Of a stretch of 64,000 nt of DNA, positions 1-11,680 are shown piece after piece. This DNA is from Eopsaltria australis (taxonomy: Eukaryota; Chordata; Aves; Passeriformes; Petroicidae): assembly GCA_034509425.1 (NCBI GenBank), contig JAVTVJ010000296.1, forward strand, positions 2,845,001-2,909,000. Reading direction: 5' to 3'. Every line of letters starts with the position of its first letter. Within the stretch, counting starts at the first letter, position 1. Below the pieces are notes generated by a model, which saw nothing but the letters and a program-made list of their open reading frames with translations, was not told the DNA's origin and searched no databases. The position numbers were made by a program, and so were the translations under genes.

Positions 1-490
1 TCCCCTGCACCTCGTGCAGCAGCTATTCCATACCTTTGATTATTCTCCCTGCCTCAATTTGAGGCTTTTCCAAGTCTTTTGTATCTTTTGGGATGAATGA
101 CAGAAAGAACCGCAGAGAACTGAAGGTGTGGGATAACCATTGATTTATGCAGTATCATAATTATGCTCTGGTTTGTCTTCTATTTCCTTCCTAATACTTC
201 TTAATTTTTCAGCTGCTTTTTGATCCCTGTGGAACTGACACTTCCGTGGCAATATTTCACTCCTCAGTGTCAAGGGTCAGCCCAGCATTTTATATGTGAA
301 ATTATATGCACCACTCTGCATTTATCTACTCTGAATCACAGCAGATTTATTGCCACTGAATTATTTCTGCCAATTTATTACTTAATCCTTACTTTCCTGA
401 ATGGCTTTGTATCAACAAGACACTGCTCATCTCATTTCCCAAGTTATTTATGACCACAAGGAAGAACCCAGACCTCTGTGGAAACACAGT

Positions 491-617
491 GAACTTTTCA
501 AGGTACACCTAATAATTTAAATAACCCTTGTAATTTAAATAAACCTTTCAAGAAATACCTAGCAATTTAAATAAACCTTTTAAGAAACACCTAGTAATTT
601 AAATAAACCATTTAAGG
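491..617. repeat. AT-rich short tandem repeat, about 36-bp units
   Basis: The motif CCTAGTAATTTAAATAAACC followed by TTTTAAGAAA recurs three to four times with a few substitutions. The AATTTAAATAA cores are visible near 512, 531, 565 and 596. Units are about 30-36 bp and imperfect. No function is suggested. Confidence 0.7.
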
Positions 618-1094
618 AGTATGTATCTACAAAGTTGATGGAATTCAGTGCCTAACCGCATGAGTACAAAGGTTTGTTAAAACTCCAGTATTATAACAAT
701 AATTTATAATAATTTGTATAATTTATAACAGTAAGGACTCTGTCTCAGATGAGGAACATGTTCAGAACAAGGACTATTTGTTCAAAATTGAGAAACCAAC
801 TGAACTACATCAGGGAAGTGGTTTCTGCTCCTGTTATTAACAGCTCAGCTTTTTGAGATGTCCCTACCACAAAGTCAATTTCTCTTCAAGAAATACCTCT
901 TCTGCTAAGAATTCATTAATTTTTGCAATTAACCACGCTCAATAATAAGAAGTTGGCAGGTGCTTTTTGGTGGTGCTGCAGTTCAATTTACCTCCATGGA
1001 TAGAGAAGCTGTTTAGTATAATCCCAAAAATAAAGGAAATCAGTCATTACTATAGAGACAAGTACAAAAAAACTTTAACATAAACACACAGGTA

Positions 1095-1120
1095 ATCATC
1101 ATCATCATCATCATCATCAT
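1095..1120. repeat. (ATC)n microsatellite
   Basis: An uninterrupted run of ATC trinucleotides of about 26 bp in non-coding DNA. Confidence 0.9.
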
Positions 1121-3404
1121 GGTCAGGTTTATCAAAAAACACCATCAAAACAGGTCAAAAGAATCCTCATTTCTTCAGGCAGATGGAGAGATAGGGTAAG
1201 ACCAACTGAAAAACAGATCAGTAACAGATTGAAAAAAGTCTCCAGAAGAAGTTGGAACATTTGCTGCGAGGGAGAGAAGGAAGAGAAGCAATGAAACTAA
1301 AGGAGAGCTCAGAAGAAAATCCTGTGATCTGTCACAAAAGTGTCAGAGAGGAGTAAATTCACATCAAGCAGTGGGTGAACACAGTTGAAGCATGCCTGCT
1401 TCCCAAATACCAACTAATATCCCCAATATTTGTTAGCAGCTCATTCCCAAATATTTCTGCGCCATGAAAATGAAGGGAACAATTCTGCTGCATGATTTAT
1501 GAAAAAAAAAAAAGTAGTTAAGCATAGCTTATAATGAGATTTAGTGGCTTTTTCACTTTGGCAAGCAGACAAGAGCAACATTTGTTGGCAACATTTGGGA
1601 TAACTGAGCCCATGCCAAGCATGTCAAGGATCCTCTTGCAGACAGGATGGCCTATTTCAGGGATGTTTTTTAAACAGACATTTAATCTGGGTACTGCCAC
1701 CTTCATTTCATAAAAAAGAAACTGAAATTACCCTTAACATTCAGACAACATGTGAACTCATCTGTACTTAAATCTGGAATCCATATTCCATTCAGGTTGT
1801 TCAACAGTAGTTAAAGAATTCCAGTCAAAACCTTACAGGAATACCAATTATAATATTACAATTATTGCCCAAGGCATTCACATGCTCGTAAATCAGACTC
1901 AGAGACAGTGTCAGACAGAAGACCTCCAAGTAACTAAATTTTAAAGTGCCCCTGGTCACACGTGGGCTCAAGATTTTAGGAAAAACTCCACACTTGTTGG
2001 GATTTTTGGAGTCATCAGAATTAACAAATGGACTCCTGAATTAACCAATTATCTCTTGTAGCTTTCCTAGTGCACAGGCACTGATATCAGCAGAGAAACC
2101 CATTCATGTAACAGACATTCATTTCACCACATTTAAACTCTGCTCCAAATTATCTCTCCTGGAGCTGGGATGAAGAAAGAGCAAATGGAAGGAAGGGTTC
2201 AGGAGTTAAAGTCATTTGGCAGGGAGCAGAAAGACAACAGAGCTGGCAGCACTCAAAGTGAAGCTCTGCTGCATCCACTGTGCTGGAAGATAAGATTCCC
2301 TTTGTTTTCCCAAGGCCAACGCCCCTGGAAATATCTCTGGCTTTCCAGAAGCCCAGAGCCTGCCAGCTCCAGCTCTGCTGCTCAGGGCACCACCTCTCAG
2401 CCACCCTGGAGCACACAAATGGCCAGAAGCACAAAACTGGAGCAAGGCATGGAGAGAGATGATCAATGCCTGCAAAAAGAAAAGCTGCCAGGAGCTGAAT
2501 CCATCTCAACCTTTGTCCTGAAGAGCCATGAGAGGCAGGAAGGGCTTCACTGCACCTGCTCAGAAATTACACCCTGCAAAACCTTCAGGCCACAAGGCCT
2601 CCTGGATATCCATGAGCTGCTCCCCAAAATTACCAGCAGATAAGTGAGATGAGCAAGGCTGCACTGGGAAGAGAGAAAGGCTAGGAAGCACAACTCCAGC
2701 ACAGCTCTGGCAGGAGAGCTCTTCCAAACGTGTTCACAACCAAGTGGGGGCTCTGAGAGAGGTCTGTGAAACGCCTGTTCCTGGCAGCGTGGTGCTACGT
2801 GTGCTAAATCCGTCCTACTAAACAGCTTCCACAACAAACCAGCTCCACGCTGGGTTTTTCAGCTCTAAACCCTCTTGGATTGCATCCATCTCACTGAAAC
2901 TATGCATGTAGTAGTGATTTTTGCCCATGCTTTTGCCTTTCCTGGCTTTTATCCACCATCAGTCCTTACAGGCCCTCCTTAGGAAGAGCTGTCCAAAGCA
3001 ATTTTTCTTCCTTACCCAAAACTAAGCATCAACCGCTTTCCTATTTTTTTTTTTTTTGAGTTGTATGACATTTTTCCAACACTTGACGTGCCAGATTTAG
3101 TTCCTGTCTCCAAGATCATCTTTCAAAAGGTTTTGTGGATGCAACAGGCTGTGCTGCATTTCCACTGGGTGGCACGGCAGCCTCGGCAGAGAGGTTCCTT
3201 TGTCACTCCAACATGACTAATTCCTACCAGCATAACCTCATCTACAACAGGATTTCTGCCCACATAAGTGTAACTACCCAACATAGCGCACGGAGAAAAT
3301 GGAAGAGACACCAAGTCTTTGACAGCTTCTAAATGTTTTCTAAAATATGCAAATTTCTGCAGCTTCGGGTGCTAAATATCAACACTTCAGAGCTGGCCTT
3401 TATA

Positions 3405-3863
3405 GAAACCCAGAATGGTTGGGGTTGGAAGGGACCTCAAAGCTCATCTCATTCCACTCCCTGCCATGGGCACCTTCCTCCACTAGGCCAGGTTGCTCCA
3501 AGCTCTATCCACTTCCAGGGATCCAGGGGCAGCCACAGCTTCTCTGGGCACCCTGTGCCAGGGCCTCCCCACCTCCACAGTGAAGAATTCCTTCCCAATA
3601 TCCCATCCAACCCTGCCCTCTGGCAGTGGGAAGCCATTCCCGGTGTCCTGTGCCTCCATGCTCTTTCAAACAGTCCTTCTCCATCTTTCTTTCAGACTCT
3701 CTTCAGGCCACAATTAGATCACTCCAGAGCCTTCTCTTCCCCAGGCTGAACCATCCCAACATTCTCAGCCTTTCCTCACATGAGAGCTGCTCCAGCCCTC
3801 TGATCATCTTGGTGGCCTCCTCTGGCCATTTCCCCATCTTTAAAGCCTCTCCAGTGCTCACAT
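3405..3863 (-). mobile_element. CR1 LINE 3' fragment
   Basis: A 5'-truncated CR1 non-LTR retrotransposon in reverse orientation. On the plus strand it begins with CAGAATGGTTGGGGTTGGAA and runs through the TCCACTAGGCC, CCAGGGATCCAGGGGCAGCC and AGAGCTGCTCCAGCCC blocks that recur in the other copies. It covers about 460 bp of the element's 3' part and has no intact reverse transcriptase. Confidence 0.9.
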
Positions 3864-4482
3864 ACCATAAAATAATTTGGGTGTTTATCCATTGGGAGAA
3901 TGAAGTTAATTGACAAACTAAACCAACAGCTACATCATCAGTGGCTGTGAGAGGTTTGGGGATATTTCTGCCCTTTCCCTGTTTGTTATGGCTGAAAAAA
4001 TAACAAAAGTCCATTTTCAGATTTTCAGGACCGATTTCATTAAGACCAACAACCAAAATGTGGCATTTACTATAAATGATCAAAAAGAAAATAATTCCTC
4101 CAAACAGAGGTGCTGGCAGTTTCCAAGCCCTGTAAATCACAAAGCCAGAAGGATGTGTGGTCTGTGCCAGCTCTTCACCCTGTCAGGCCGTTCAGTTTCG
4201 CAGCTGCCTCCCCACCAAGCCCAGGGCTGATCCCTTCATCTGGTCCCCAAAGCCAGCCAGATGGCCCCACACCCTGCACACCCCGAGCACAGGCAGGTGC
4301 CTTGTTCCTGTGCCAGCTGTGACACAAAGTCAGGGCACAGCAGAGAGACCCCCCTGCCAAAGATCCCTCCTGTGCACACCACCCAGCCCTGAGGATCCTG
4401 ACAAAGATGTGTTAGTCCAGCAGCTTGGAATGATTCAAACTGGTCTCAAAATTATTCTGAGAGCTACAGAGCCTCACCTCAC

Positions 4483-4655
4483 AGAACTCCAGAATAGTTT
4501 GAGTTGGAAGTGACCTCAAAGCTCATCTCATTCCACCCCCTGCACAGACAGGGACACCTTCCACTATCCCAGGCTGCTCCAAGCTCATCCAACCTGACCT
4601 TGGAACATTTCCAGGGATCCAGGGGCAGCCACAGCTTCTCTGGGCAGCCCCTGTT
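4483..4655 (-). mobile_element. CR1 LINE 3' fragment (short)
   Basis: About 170 bp of CR1 3' end in reverse orientation, with the blocks GACACCTTCCACTATCCCAG and CAGGGATCCAGGGGCAGCC. It is more diverged than the copy at 3405 (AATAGTTTGAGTTGGAA at its tail end), so probably older. Confidence 0.85.
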
Positions 4656-5661
4656 GTCCTCTCAAGCATTATCAGCTTAATTATTGTAATTGTTCTGGAA
4701 GAAATAAACATGCTGACTCTGAGGGGTGACTATCACACAGCTTCACTGCAGGGTTCTGGTGTGTCACCCCCTAACAAAACATCACACCCGTGTGTCACAT
4801 TCCAGCTGCAGCCTCACCTGTGACACACAAACCCTGACACCTTTCTGCTCCTTGGCAGGGGCTCCTCCACAGGAAAAACGCTTTCCAAGGCTCACACCTG
4901 GCACCTTCCTTCATCTGGCGCTGTTAAAATGCACTGGAGTGAACTCAAGCTTTAAGAATACCCAGAAATGCTTTCCAGGACCGGCCTGATATTCACCACG
5001 AATTTTTCCTTCGGCCCCTGATCTCCTCAGGTCCTGGGAAGGGCAGTTTCAGGGCGTGTCGCTTTGGTTTCAAAAAGACAAAGCAGCTGCTTTTGTTCTT
5101 ACACACCAAGGCTGAGTATCAGCAGATCAGCACCGTTTTTCACGGAATTCACCTGGGAACAAGTTTTTCATCAGAAATAAAACCTGTCAAGCGGGGCAGC
5201 TCTCGGGGGGCACCGATACCACACAGCGCTGGCCCTCCCCTCTAAGTCAGCTGCCTGAAATAGGTGAAAATTTGATAAACCAACTTCTCATCAACTCTGA
5301 AAAACCGGCTTTCCCGAGCCCTTCTTCAGAGAGGAAGCTTTAACTTAAAGTCACTTATACGCAATCCACGCTCATTGATGCGCTCATTAACAGCCTACGA
5401 CCACACAACACACACAAAAAAAACCCGAACAAACACTAAACCCAGCCGAGACAGCGCTACGGAGCCAGCAGGCCCCGCCACGAGCGATCCCCGGCGCTCT
5501 GCAGGGACCAGCACCGCCCGCCCCCCGCAGGCGGGGCGGCACCTCCGGGATGGCCGAGGCGCGGCGCGGCCCGGCGGCTCCGCGGCCGCAGCCCCCCCGC
5601 CCTCCCGCGCTCCCCGCGGCGGCGCGGGGCCCGTGCCGGCGGCGGGCCCGGCTGGCGGTAC

Positions 5662-5750
5662 CTGAGCGGGGGGAGCCGGCGCAGGCCCGGAGCGACGCGG
5701 CGGCCGCAGCTCCACCGCCACCGCGACGGCCACCGGAACCGGAACTGCGT
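5662..5750 (-). other. Predicted non-coding first exon (minus strand), possibly MAPK1IP1L
   Basis: On the minus strand the sequence CTCAG|GTACC gives a plausible 5' splice site, the exon ending at 5662 and the intron starting at 5661, inside the CpG island just downstream of the paired ETS sites. The 5' limit given is nominal. In vertebrates MAPK1IP1L follows SOCS4 in the same orientation, which fits a minus-strand gene whose coding exons lie beyond position 1. Identity rests only on gene order. Confidence 0.3.
5733..5744 (+). promoter_or_regulatory. Tandem ETS/GABP-type sites
   Basis: CCGGAACCGGAA: two CCGGAA cores directly abutting, followed at once by CTGCGTCA, a CRE-like half. Paired ETS cores bound by GABP are a known feature of TATA-less CpG-island promoters. 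Binding is inferred from the motif only. Confidence 0.5.
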
Positions 5751-5975
5751 CACACCGGCCACGCCCACCCCGCGGCACCGGAGCGGCGCGCGCTCGGCCA
5801 CGCCCCTCCGCGGCCGCGGTGTCACAGGCCACACCCACCCGCGGCGTGGCCACGCCCCCTTCCTGCGGGGAGCGCGCGTCACAGGCCACACCCACTCCGT
5901 GTGACCTCGCCCCATCTGAGTCCCGCCCACAATCATTGCGTCACAGACCACGCCCATCACCAATAGGCCACGCCC
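5747..5975. repeat. Imperfect ~60-bp repeat carrying TCACAG-CCAC-CCC boxes
   Basis: A module reading GYGTCACAGGCCACACCCAC recurs at about 5747 (variant), 5819, 5877 and 5938, with spacings of about 72, 58 and 61 bp. CCACGCCCC boxes lie between copies. It is a small, degenerate tandem repeat inside a CpG island, so the same CACCC/GC-box cluster is present four times. Confidence 0.7.
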
Positions 5976-5997
5976 CTTTGTGCGATGGATGTGCGGG

Positions 5998-6062
5998 GTC
6001 ACGTGACAGCAGCGCGGCCCCGCCCTCTCCCGGCGCGCGGCGCCCCCGCGCGGTCACGTGAC
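5998..6062. promoter_or_regulatory. Two GTCACGTGAC palindromes (E-box / CLEAR-type)
   Basis: The 10-bp palindrome GTCACGTGAC occurs perfectly at 5998-6007 and again at 6053-6062, 55 bp apart. It matches the CLEAR element bound by TFEB/TFE3 and also USF-type E-boxes. The two sites are at the edge of the CpG island away from the predicted exon, so would lie upstream of a minus-strand gene. Confidence 0.6.
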
Positions 6063-7208
6063 GCCTTCCCCTGAGGGGCGGGCGCGGCCCCTGAGGGGAC
6101 CCGGCCCGGGGTCCTCCGGAGCCTCGGGAGCTGCTGCTGTTAAACTGCATTTCACCGCCGCTTTCACCGCCATTTTCACCATTTTCATTGAAAAAAAATT
6201 TTATAATTTGATAATTATAATTATTTTGATTTGTCACCCCCCCTCGTCCGTGAGTCAAAAACTGCGCCGTGCAGTTCAAGACCAGCTGCGGAAAGCAACA
6301 ATGCGAAGTGTTTATGTTTCTGTCCTTTCAACGGAAAAAAAGGTCAAAATCTTCCTCGTGTAAAAAAAAAAAATTATCAATTTAACTGTTAAGAAATTAA
6401 AATGTTGTTTCTATGTGCAAGGTAAATTGCCATAGATGGTTCCAGTAAAAGCTCCAAGAATATTGATTTGTTTAGAGCTACAGCCAGCACAAACACTTCA
6501 GCAGAAGCTGCACGGCTCCTGTCACGTTTAACAGTGTAATTAATAATCATATAAAAAGCTATTTCTCATGGATCTATATGACTGCTGAAAATCCAATTCT
6601 GATTTTCTTCTTGTCTGAGGGCAATCCCGAGAGCTCCAACAATTCCACCACATTCCTGACAGCCTTGTCCAAACCCTCCTTGAGCTCTCAGCCTTGGGGC
6701 CATGACCACTGCCAAAAAAAATCCCACCAAATTTTCCATTTTAAGTTACCCCAAATCATCCCATTTTCACCTTTCAAACCTAAAGTCGCGCCTGAAATCC
6801 GCGTTTTCCCTTCGCCCTCTCCCCGTGTGCCTCGGCGTCCCCAGCCCCCGTGGCAGGGCCTGAACACACGGTGTGGATCCCTGCCCTGCCCTGCCCTGCC
6901 CTTCCCAGCTATGGCACTAATCCCGAGCCTTTCCATGCCCGCAGAATTCCGTCAAACTCAGCAGAAAGGCGGGCACGGGCGATGCCCAGCACATGCCGGC
7001 CCGGCCGCTGGCGCCCTTCCCTGGGGAGCGAGCATCTGTTTGTGCTTTCCAAGGTCATCATCCGGCCGGTTCTGAAGTAACGGGGGAAATTCAGCGGCAG
7101 GAGCCGAGCTGGGTGCTGGCAGCCCAGAAACAGCCCCTGTCCTGGGCTACGTTCCCAGGAGAGTGAGCAGCAGGGAAAGCGGGGGGGAATGTGCCCCTCT
7201 GCTCCAAT

Positions 7209-7692
7209 TTCCTGAGACCCCGCTGGAGTTCTGTCCAGCTCTGGGGTCCCCAGTATCAGAACTAGGTGGAGCTGCTGGAACAAGTCCAGAGGAAATCATG
7301 GAGGTGCTCCAAGGGCTGGAGCCAGGCTGGGCGAGCTGGGAGTGCTCACCTGGAGAAGAGAAGGCTCCAGGGAGAGCTCAGAGCCCCTTGCAGGGCCTAA
7401 AGGGGCTCCAGGAGAGCTGGAGAGGGACTGGGGACAAGGGATGGAGGGACAGGACACAGGGAATGGCTTCCAGTGCCAGAGAGATGGGATATTGGGAAGG
7501 AATTCCTGGCTGTGAGGGTGGGGAGGCCCTGGCACAGGGTGCCCAGAGAAGCTGTGGCTGCCCCTGGATCCCTGGAAGTGTCCAAGGCTTGGAGCAATCT
7601 GGGATAGTGGAAGATGTCCCTGCCCATGGCAGGGGATGGAACAAGATGGTCTTTAAGGTCCCTTCCAACCCAAACCATTCTGAAACTCCATG
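7209..7692 (+). mobile_element. CR1 LINE 3' fragment
   Basis: A forward copy of about 480 bp. It contains the blocks CCAGGGAGAGCTCAGAGCCC, GGCACAGGGTGCCCAGAGAA and CCCCTGGATCCCTGGAAGTG, and ends CCTTCCAACCCAAACCATTC. It shows no intact open frame for reverse transcriptase. Confidence 0.92.
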
Positions 7693-8363
7693 GTAGCTGT
7701 AACAGGCATGAAACTGCAATATTTTTGCTGAGTAATTTTCATAAATAATTACTACCAAAACTAAATGGGCATTTGCTATAGACTCCACCCCATAGAGACA
7801 TGGCAACCTGCCTTCTGAATTTAAATAAAAGCCACGGAAAAAATTTAGGCTGGCTGCACATCTCTTTCACAATTGCCTTTCTGAGTCCAGCAATCCCTGG
7901 GAGTTCCTGTAGGAACAGCCCTTGTGGCGTGGCCTCGTTGGGAGAAATGAGCAAATGAGAATGAAATCAATCCTCCTCCCAGCTGTGCTCAGGGCACCTT
8001 TGCTTTTCCACGCTTGAAAGGGCAGCGCCGTGGGCGGCTGCTGCTGTGTCCTGGGCTGTGCCAGCAGTGACAGCAGGAGTCCCCAGAGCCTGACGTTTCT
8101 TCCTGAGCAATCTGGTAGTTAGAAGCCCTAATTAATGAGGAAACATGCAGCCGACAACGGTGGTGGTGGCTCACTTTAAATATCAGACTGGGGCTGCAAT
8201 AGCATTTTTAATCAATAATTTCACCAGGCAACCTTGATGGGCTTCACGTTAGGAGCACACAATATGCAGAAGCAGAAAGGATGAAGTTTTGAATTTTTCC
8301 CCCTCCTTTGGGCAAATGCAGCTCTTCAGCTGTGTGTGTGTGTATGTTGAAGGCTGTAAAATG

Positions 8364-8530
8364 AATCCCAGAATGGTTTGGATTGGAAGGGACCTTAAAC
8401 ATCATCTTGCTCCAACCCCCTGCCATGGGCAAGGACACCTTCCACTATCCCAGGTTGCTCCAAGCCCCATCCAACCTGGCCTGGAACACTTCCAGGGATG
8501 AGGCAGCTTCTTTGGGCAGCCTGTACCACT
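8364..8530 (-). mobile_element. CR1 LINE 3' fragment (short)
   Basis: About 165 bp, reverse orientation: begins ATCCCAGAATGGTTTGGATT and includes GACACCTTCCACTATCCCAG. The ATCCAGGGGCAG block is partly deleted. Confidence 0.88.
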
Positions 8531-8802
8531 GTGGAATTTACATTCAATTGATTCATCTTAGTGCCAGGAATAGGTCTTGGGAGGGGCTAACACCGAGCCC
8601 TGGCCGCATCCTATTGGAAGATGTTACCTTGCACACTAAATTATGTAGTGAAAGAAATGCTGGGATGAAATTGTGAATTTAAATTATTCAGAAAAGCTGT
8701 TTGGTGAGGGCAGTTCTTTATTCCAGGCCTGCATTGCAGGGCCTGCACTGCTGCCTGTGTGCTACAAGTATTGCCCACTCTGTTTTTAGCTCAGCTTCAT
8801 GT

Positions 8803-8945
8803 AAATATTTGGGTTGGAAGGAAGCTCTGGCCTAACCTCGGTCTCAAAACAGGGATAGCTGTGAACCTTGTCTGCATGAGTTCTGAGTGTCTCCAAAGTC
8901 GGAGATTGCTCAACCTCTCTGGATGTTCCATCCCTAAATACAGCC
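8803..8945 (-). mobile_element. Possible old CR1-like remnant
   Basis: GGGTTGGAAGGAAGCTCTGG near 8812, followed by a CAACCTCTCTGGATGTTCC-like stretch, resembles a diverged CR1 3' end in reverse orientation. The match is weak, and unique sequence is an alternative. Confidence 0.3.
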
Positions 8946-10400
8946 CCTGTGAGTGCTGCCCTTATTCCCCTCATCCCATCAGACTTTCCCTTGCTGTACT
9001 TGTGGCTTGTCCTGCTGCCACGTCCCTCTGCCCACTCAGTGCCACCCGCCTGCATGGCTGGAGGCTGCCGTGAGCTCCTTCCTGCCCTCTCTCCCAGCTC
9101 AAAAGTACAATTTCCACAGCCTTTCTTCATCCTCTGGCCCCCAACTGTGCCCATGGCCCCTGCTGAACTCCCTCCAGTTTCAGCATCTCTCTCGTCTTTC
9201 AGTGACAAAATTGGGCATAATTGCCTGCCTCAGCCTTTGTTTTGGGGTAAAAGACCAACAGACAATACTTAAATTGTCTGATTCAGTACTTTTCAGGGAC
9301 AATAACACAGATCTCGAGTTGTGACAGGCATCAGAGGCAGGGAACTTTATCGCACCCGGAGGGCTGTTCATGCCGTGAGCAGCAAATTCAAAGGAACAAT
9401 AACAATATCTTTGTTGTACCTCCCTTTTACATCAGCCAGTCAGGAGGAACAACACACAGCGGAGGCATCAAACCCGAAAAGAAAAGGTTTTTTTTTAACA
9501 AGTTTGAAACTCTGGAATGTAACGTCAGCTTTCATTAAGAAAATGCCAGTCTCTTGCTGATGGGCTGGAACAGGGAGATATAAGATATTAATCTTCAGTT
9601 CCAGTGTTGATTCTTACAGGGCGATGTCACTCGCTTTTCTATTCATGCCTCAGTGTGCTCTGTGAACATCAAGCGCTCTGAAGAATTAGCTGAGCCACCC
9701 TGAAGCTAGATTTTAAAGGATACCAGATGGTATGTTCAATGCATGTGGTAAGCTTTTATATGCTTTTCCCCTATGGCCAATCACTGACTGATCATTTATT
9801 TCAAAACTCTCGTAAAATAAATCACTTTGAAAACGACGCTGTCTCTAGTTAATAAGTGCTCTTCCTCAAAGCAGAGGCTTGTTGCCATGAAGATAAAATC
9901 ATAAAACTGGTTCAAAGTGCACCGGGATGGCAAATTCACCCTATTGAGGAGAGGAGATAAACTGGATTGAACTGGAAAGGAAGCGTAGCTGTCTGCTTGT
10001 TGTGAAATTATGAGCAGGTGAACTGTCATTAAAGACACTCCGACAGTCACTTTGGTACTAACACATGAGCTTTCTGTGACAAGGAGTGAATTTTTTTGGG
10101 TACATTTTCTTCCCACAGTGGTGGATATGTAAAGCCTTGATCATGTGTCAAGTTACTGTGTGAGTTTGTTTTCAGGTTTTGGAGTTAGTGATTATGTCTG
10201 GCAGCACAAAACAGAGCTCTCTTCATATTTTTTTTTTTCTTCTTTAGTGAATAAGAAGTAGGTAATTCCTCTGTGGGTGACAGCGATGGAACCCGCCTCA
10301 TCATCTGTCCTCTCAGAGGGGTGTTCACCTTGTCCTCACCCCCAAACTGAGAACCACAGTTTCCTGGAGCGATCCAAACCTTTGCCACTACTCTCTGTCA

Positions 10401-10670
10401 TGGAATCACAGAATCATTTAGGTTGGAAAAGGCCTCCAAGGTCACTGGGTCCAACCTGTGACTGTCACCACCTTGTCAGCCAGACCAGAGCACTGAGTGC
10501 CATGTCCAGTCATTCTTTGAACACCTCGAGGAAAAGTGACTTCACCAGCCCTTTCCAGTGTTTAACTACCCTTTCCATGAAGGAATTTCTTCTGATGTCA
10601 AAAATTCCTTCTGATATTCAAAATTCCTTCTTATTCCTTCTTCTGATCTCTTCTCTTCCCCTTTGCTCCA
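10401..10670 (-). mobile_element. CR1 LINE fragment (different subfamily)
   Basis: Reverse copy beginning TGGAATCACAGAATCATTTA with GGTTGGAAAAGGCCTCCAAG, then GAACACCTC and TTCCATGAAGGAATTTCTTC. The tail differs from the GGAAGGGACCTTAAAG type, so this is another CR1 subfamily. A TTCCTTCTGAT motif is repeated at its far end. Confidence 0.85.
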
Positions 10671-10970
10671 CATGCCCAATCCCAGAGCGTGGCTCCCAGC
10701 GTGGTGTTGCAATCCTCGCAGCCTCTCAATGAGTTGTGTGACATTTGCTGTCTGGCTGACAGCCATGGCTCCAACAGGCAGATGATAATATAGAATTATG
10801 GCCCTTCGTCCTCTGAAGGACCATGTTTTCAAGCGCTCAGTGCTGTGGAGAAAAAGCTGGAAAATTCCTTTATCCAAAACCTTGAAAAGCAGATAAAAGG
10901 ATCCCTTATTTTATTTCACTCTGATGTTGCAATTGTAAATGAAGCTTTTTTTTTTTTTTTTGGAGATGAA

Positions 10971-10989
10971 GGAGGAGGAGGAGGAGGAC
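10971..10989. repeat. (GGA)n short repeat
   Basis: Six GGA units after a long T run (10946-10961). Confidence 0.85.
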
Positions 10990-11569
10990 GTGAGGAATAA
11001 CTGTCTGTGGAGACTTTTCCCTGGCAGTGAGGGCAGAGTTGATTTTCCCCGTGGCCCAGATGCTCTCACAGATATGAACACGCAGGCACATTCACACATC
11101 CCTGGGGGAGAGATTTTAGAATTGTCACAGTGGTACAGCCCAGAGGTCCAGCTGGCCTTGTGACTGTGGGCAGCACCAGGTCCTCAGGAAAGGAGAAAGA
11201 CAAGGAATGTGGAGTGATCCTCCCCTTTCCAAGCTTCAGGCACTCTAGGGTTACATCTGCAGCAGCAGCCGTGGGAGACCTACTCAGGGCAAGGCTGTGT
11301 GACAGTGTTACACTGTGACAGCAGCATTTGTGCCATGGGATGCCTGCTGGTGATCCCTGCTGTCCTGTGAGCAGCTCCCAGCAGGCAGGATGTGCCTGGA
11401 TTGCTGAAATCTCAGTCACTCAATTTTTCATCACTTCCACGTGACACCATTTGTGGCCGTGTCTTCGTGCCTCGTTTTTATCTTTTTGTGTTGGGATCCA
11501 AATGCTCAGGCACTTTTCTCTGCAAACCTCCGGGAGCCTTTGAGGTCTCTGGTTTTGCACAGCCACTGT

Positions 11570-11680
11570 CACGAGCCTTGGGGACATGGGTTAGTGGTGA
11601 ATATGGCAGCGGTGGGATAATAGTTGGACTCAGTGATCTCAGAGGTCTTTCCAACCGAAACGATTCTAGGATTTTATACA
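11570..11680 (+). mobile_element. CR1 LINE 3' tail
   Basis: GACATGGGTTAGTGGTGAAT, then GTTGGACTCAGTGATCTCAG and TTTCCAACCGAAACGATTCT: the last ~110 bp of a CR1 in forward orientation, of the GTTGGACTNGATGATCTNAGAG type. Confidence 0.85.

Larger units (their letters stand above)
1..5400. other. Non-coding DNA before the first CpG island
   Basis: No coding exon is recognisable on either strand. Open frames here (for example 2170-2643) resemble no family and overlap each other in several frames. The stretch holds an AT-rich tandem repeat near 491-617, an ATC microsatellite at 1095-1120, two minus-strand CR1 pieces and otherwise unique sequence. If the CpG island at 5450-6130 is the promoter of a minus-strand gene, this stretch would be its first intron; that is inference from one predicted splice donor and from synteny. 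Confidence 0.5.
5450..6130. promoter_or_regulatory. CpG island with dense GC/CACCC boxes; probable promoter
   Basis: GC content and CpG density rise sharply between about 5450 and 6130 relative to AT-rich flanks. Visible elements are two adjacent CCGGAA ETS cores (5733-5744), many CCACGCCC/CCGCCC boxes (5757-5975), a CCAAT box at 5960-5964, and two perfect GTCACGTGAC palindromes (5998-6007 and 6053-6062). This is a typical housekeeping-type promoter. A good minus-strand donor at 5662/5661 suggests transcription toward lower coordinates. Synteny with other vertebrates (SOCS4 neighbour) points to MAPK1IP1L, but no coding sequence of that gene is visible here. Confidence 0.7.
6131..9560. other. 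Intergenic DNA with CR1 copies
   Basis: No gene is recognised. It contains one clear plus-strand CR1 (7209-7692), one minus-strand CR1 (8364-8530) and a weaker CR1-like patch near 8803-8945; the rest is unique sequence. The long frames in 7163-7696 are CR1 sequence. Confidence 0.55.

Noticed and set aside
5395..6002. Long overlapping frames in the first CpG island (up to 181 codons)
   Set aside because: Arg/Pro/Gly/Ala-rich with no family resemblance; the pattern is expected of a stop-poor GC-rich repeat region.
7163..7696. 177-codon open frame
   Set aside because: Translation of a CR1 3' untranslated part; same words recur in other CR1 copies in several frames.
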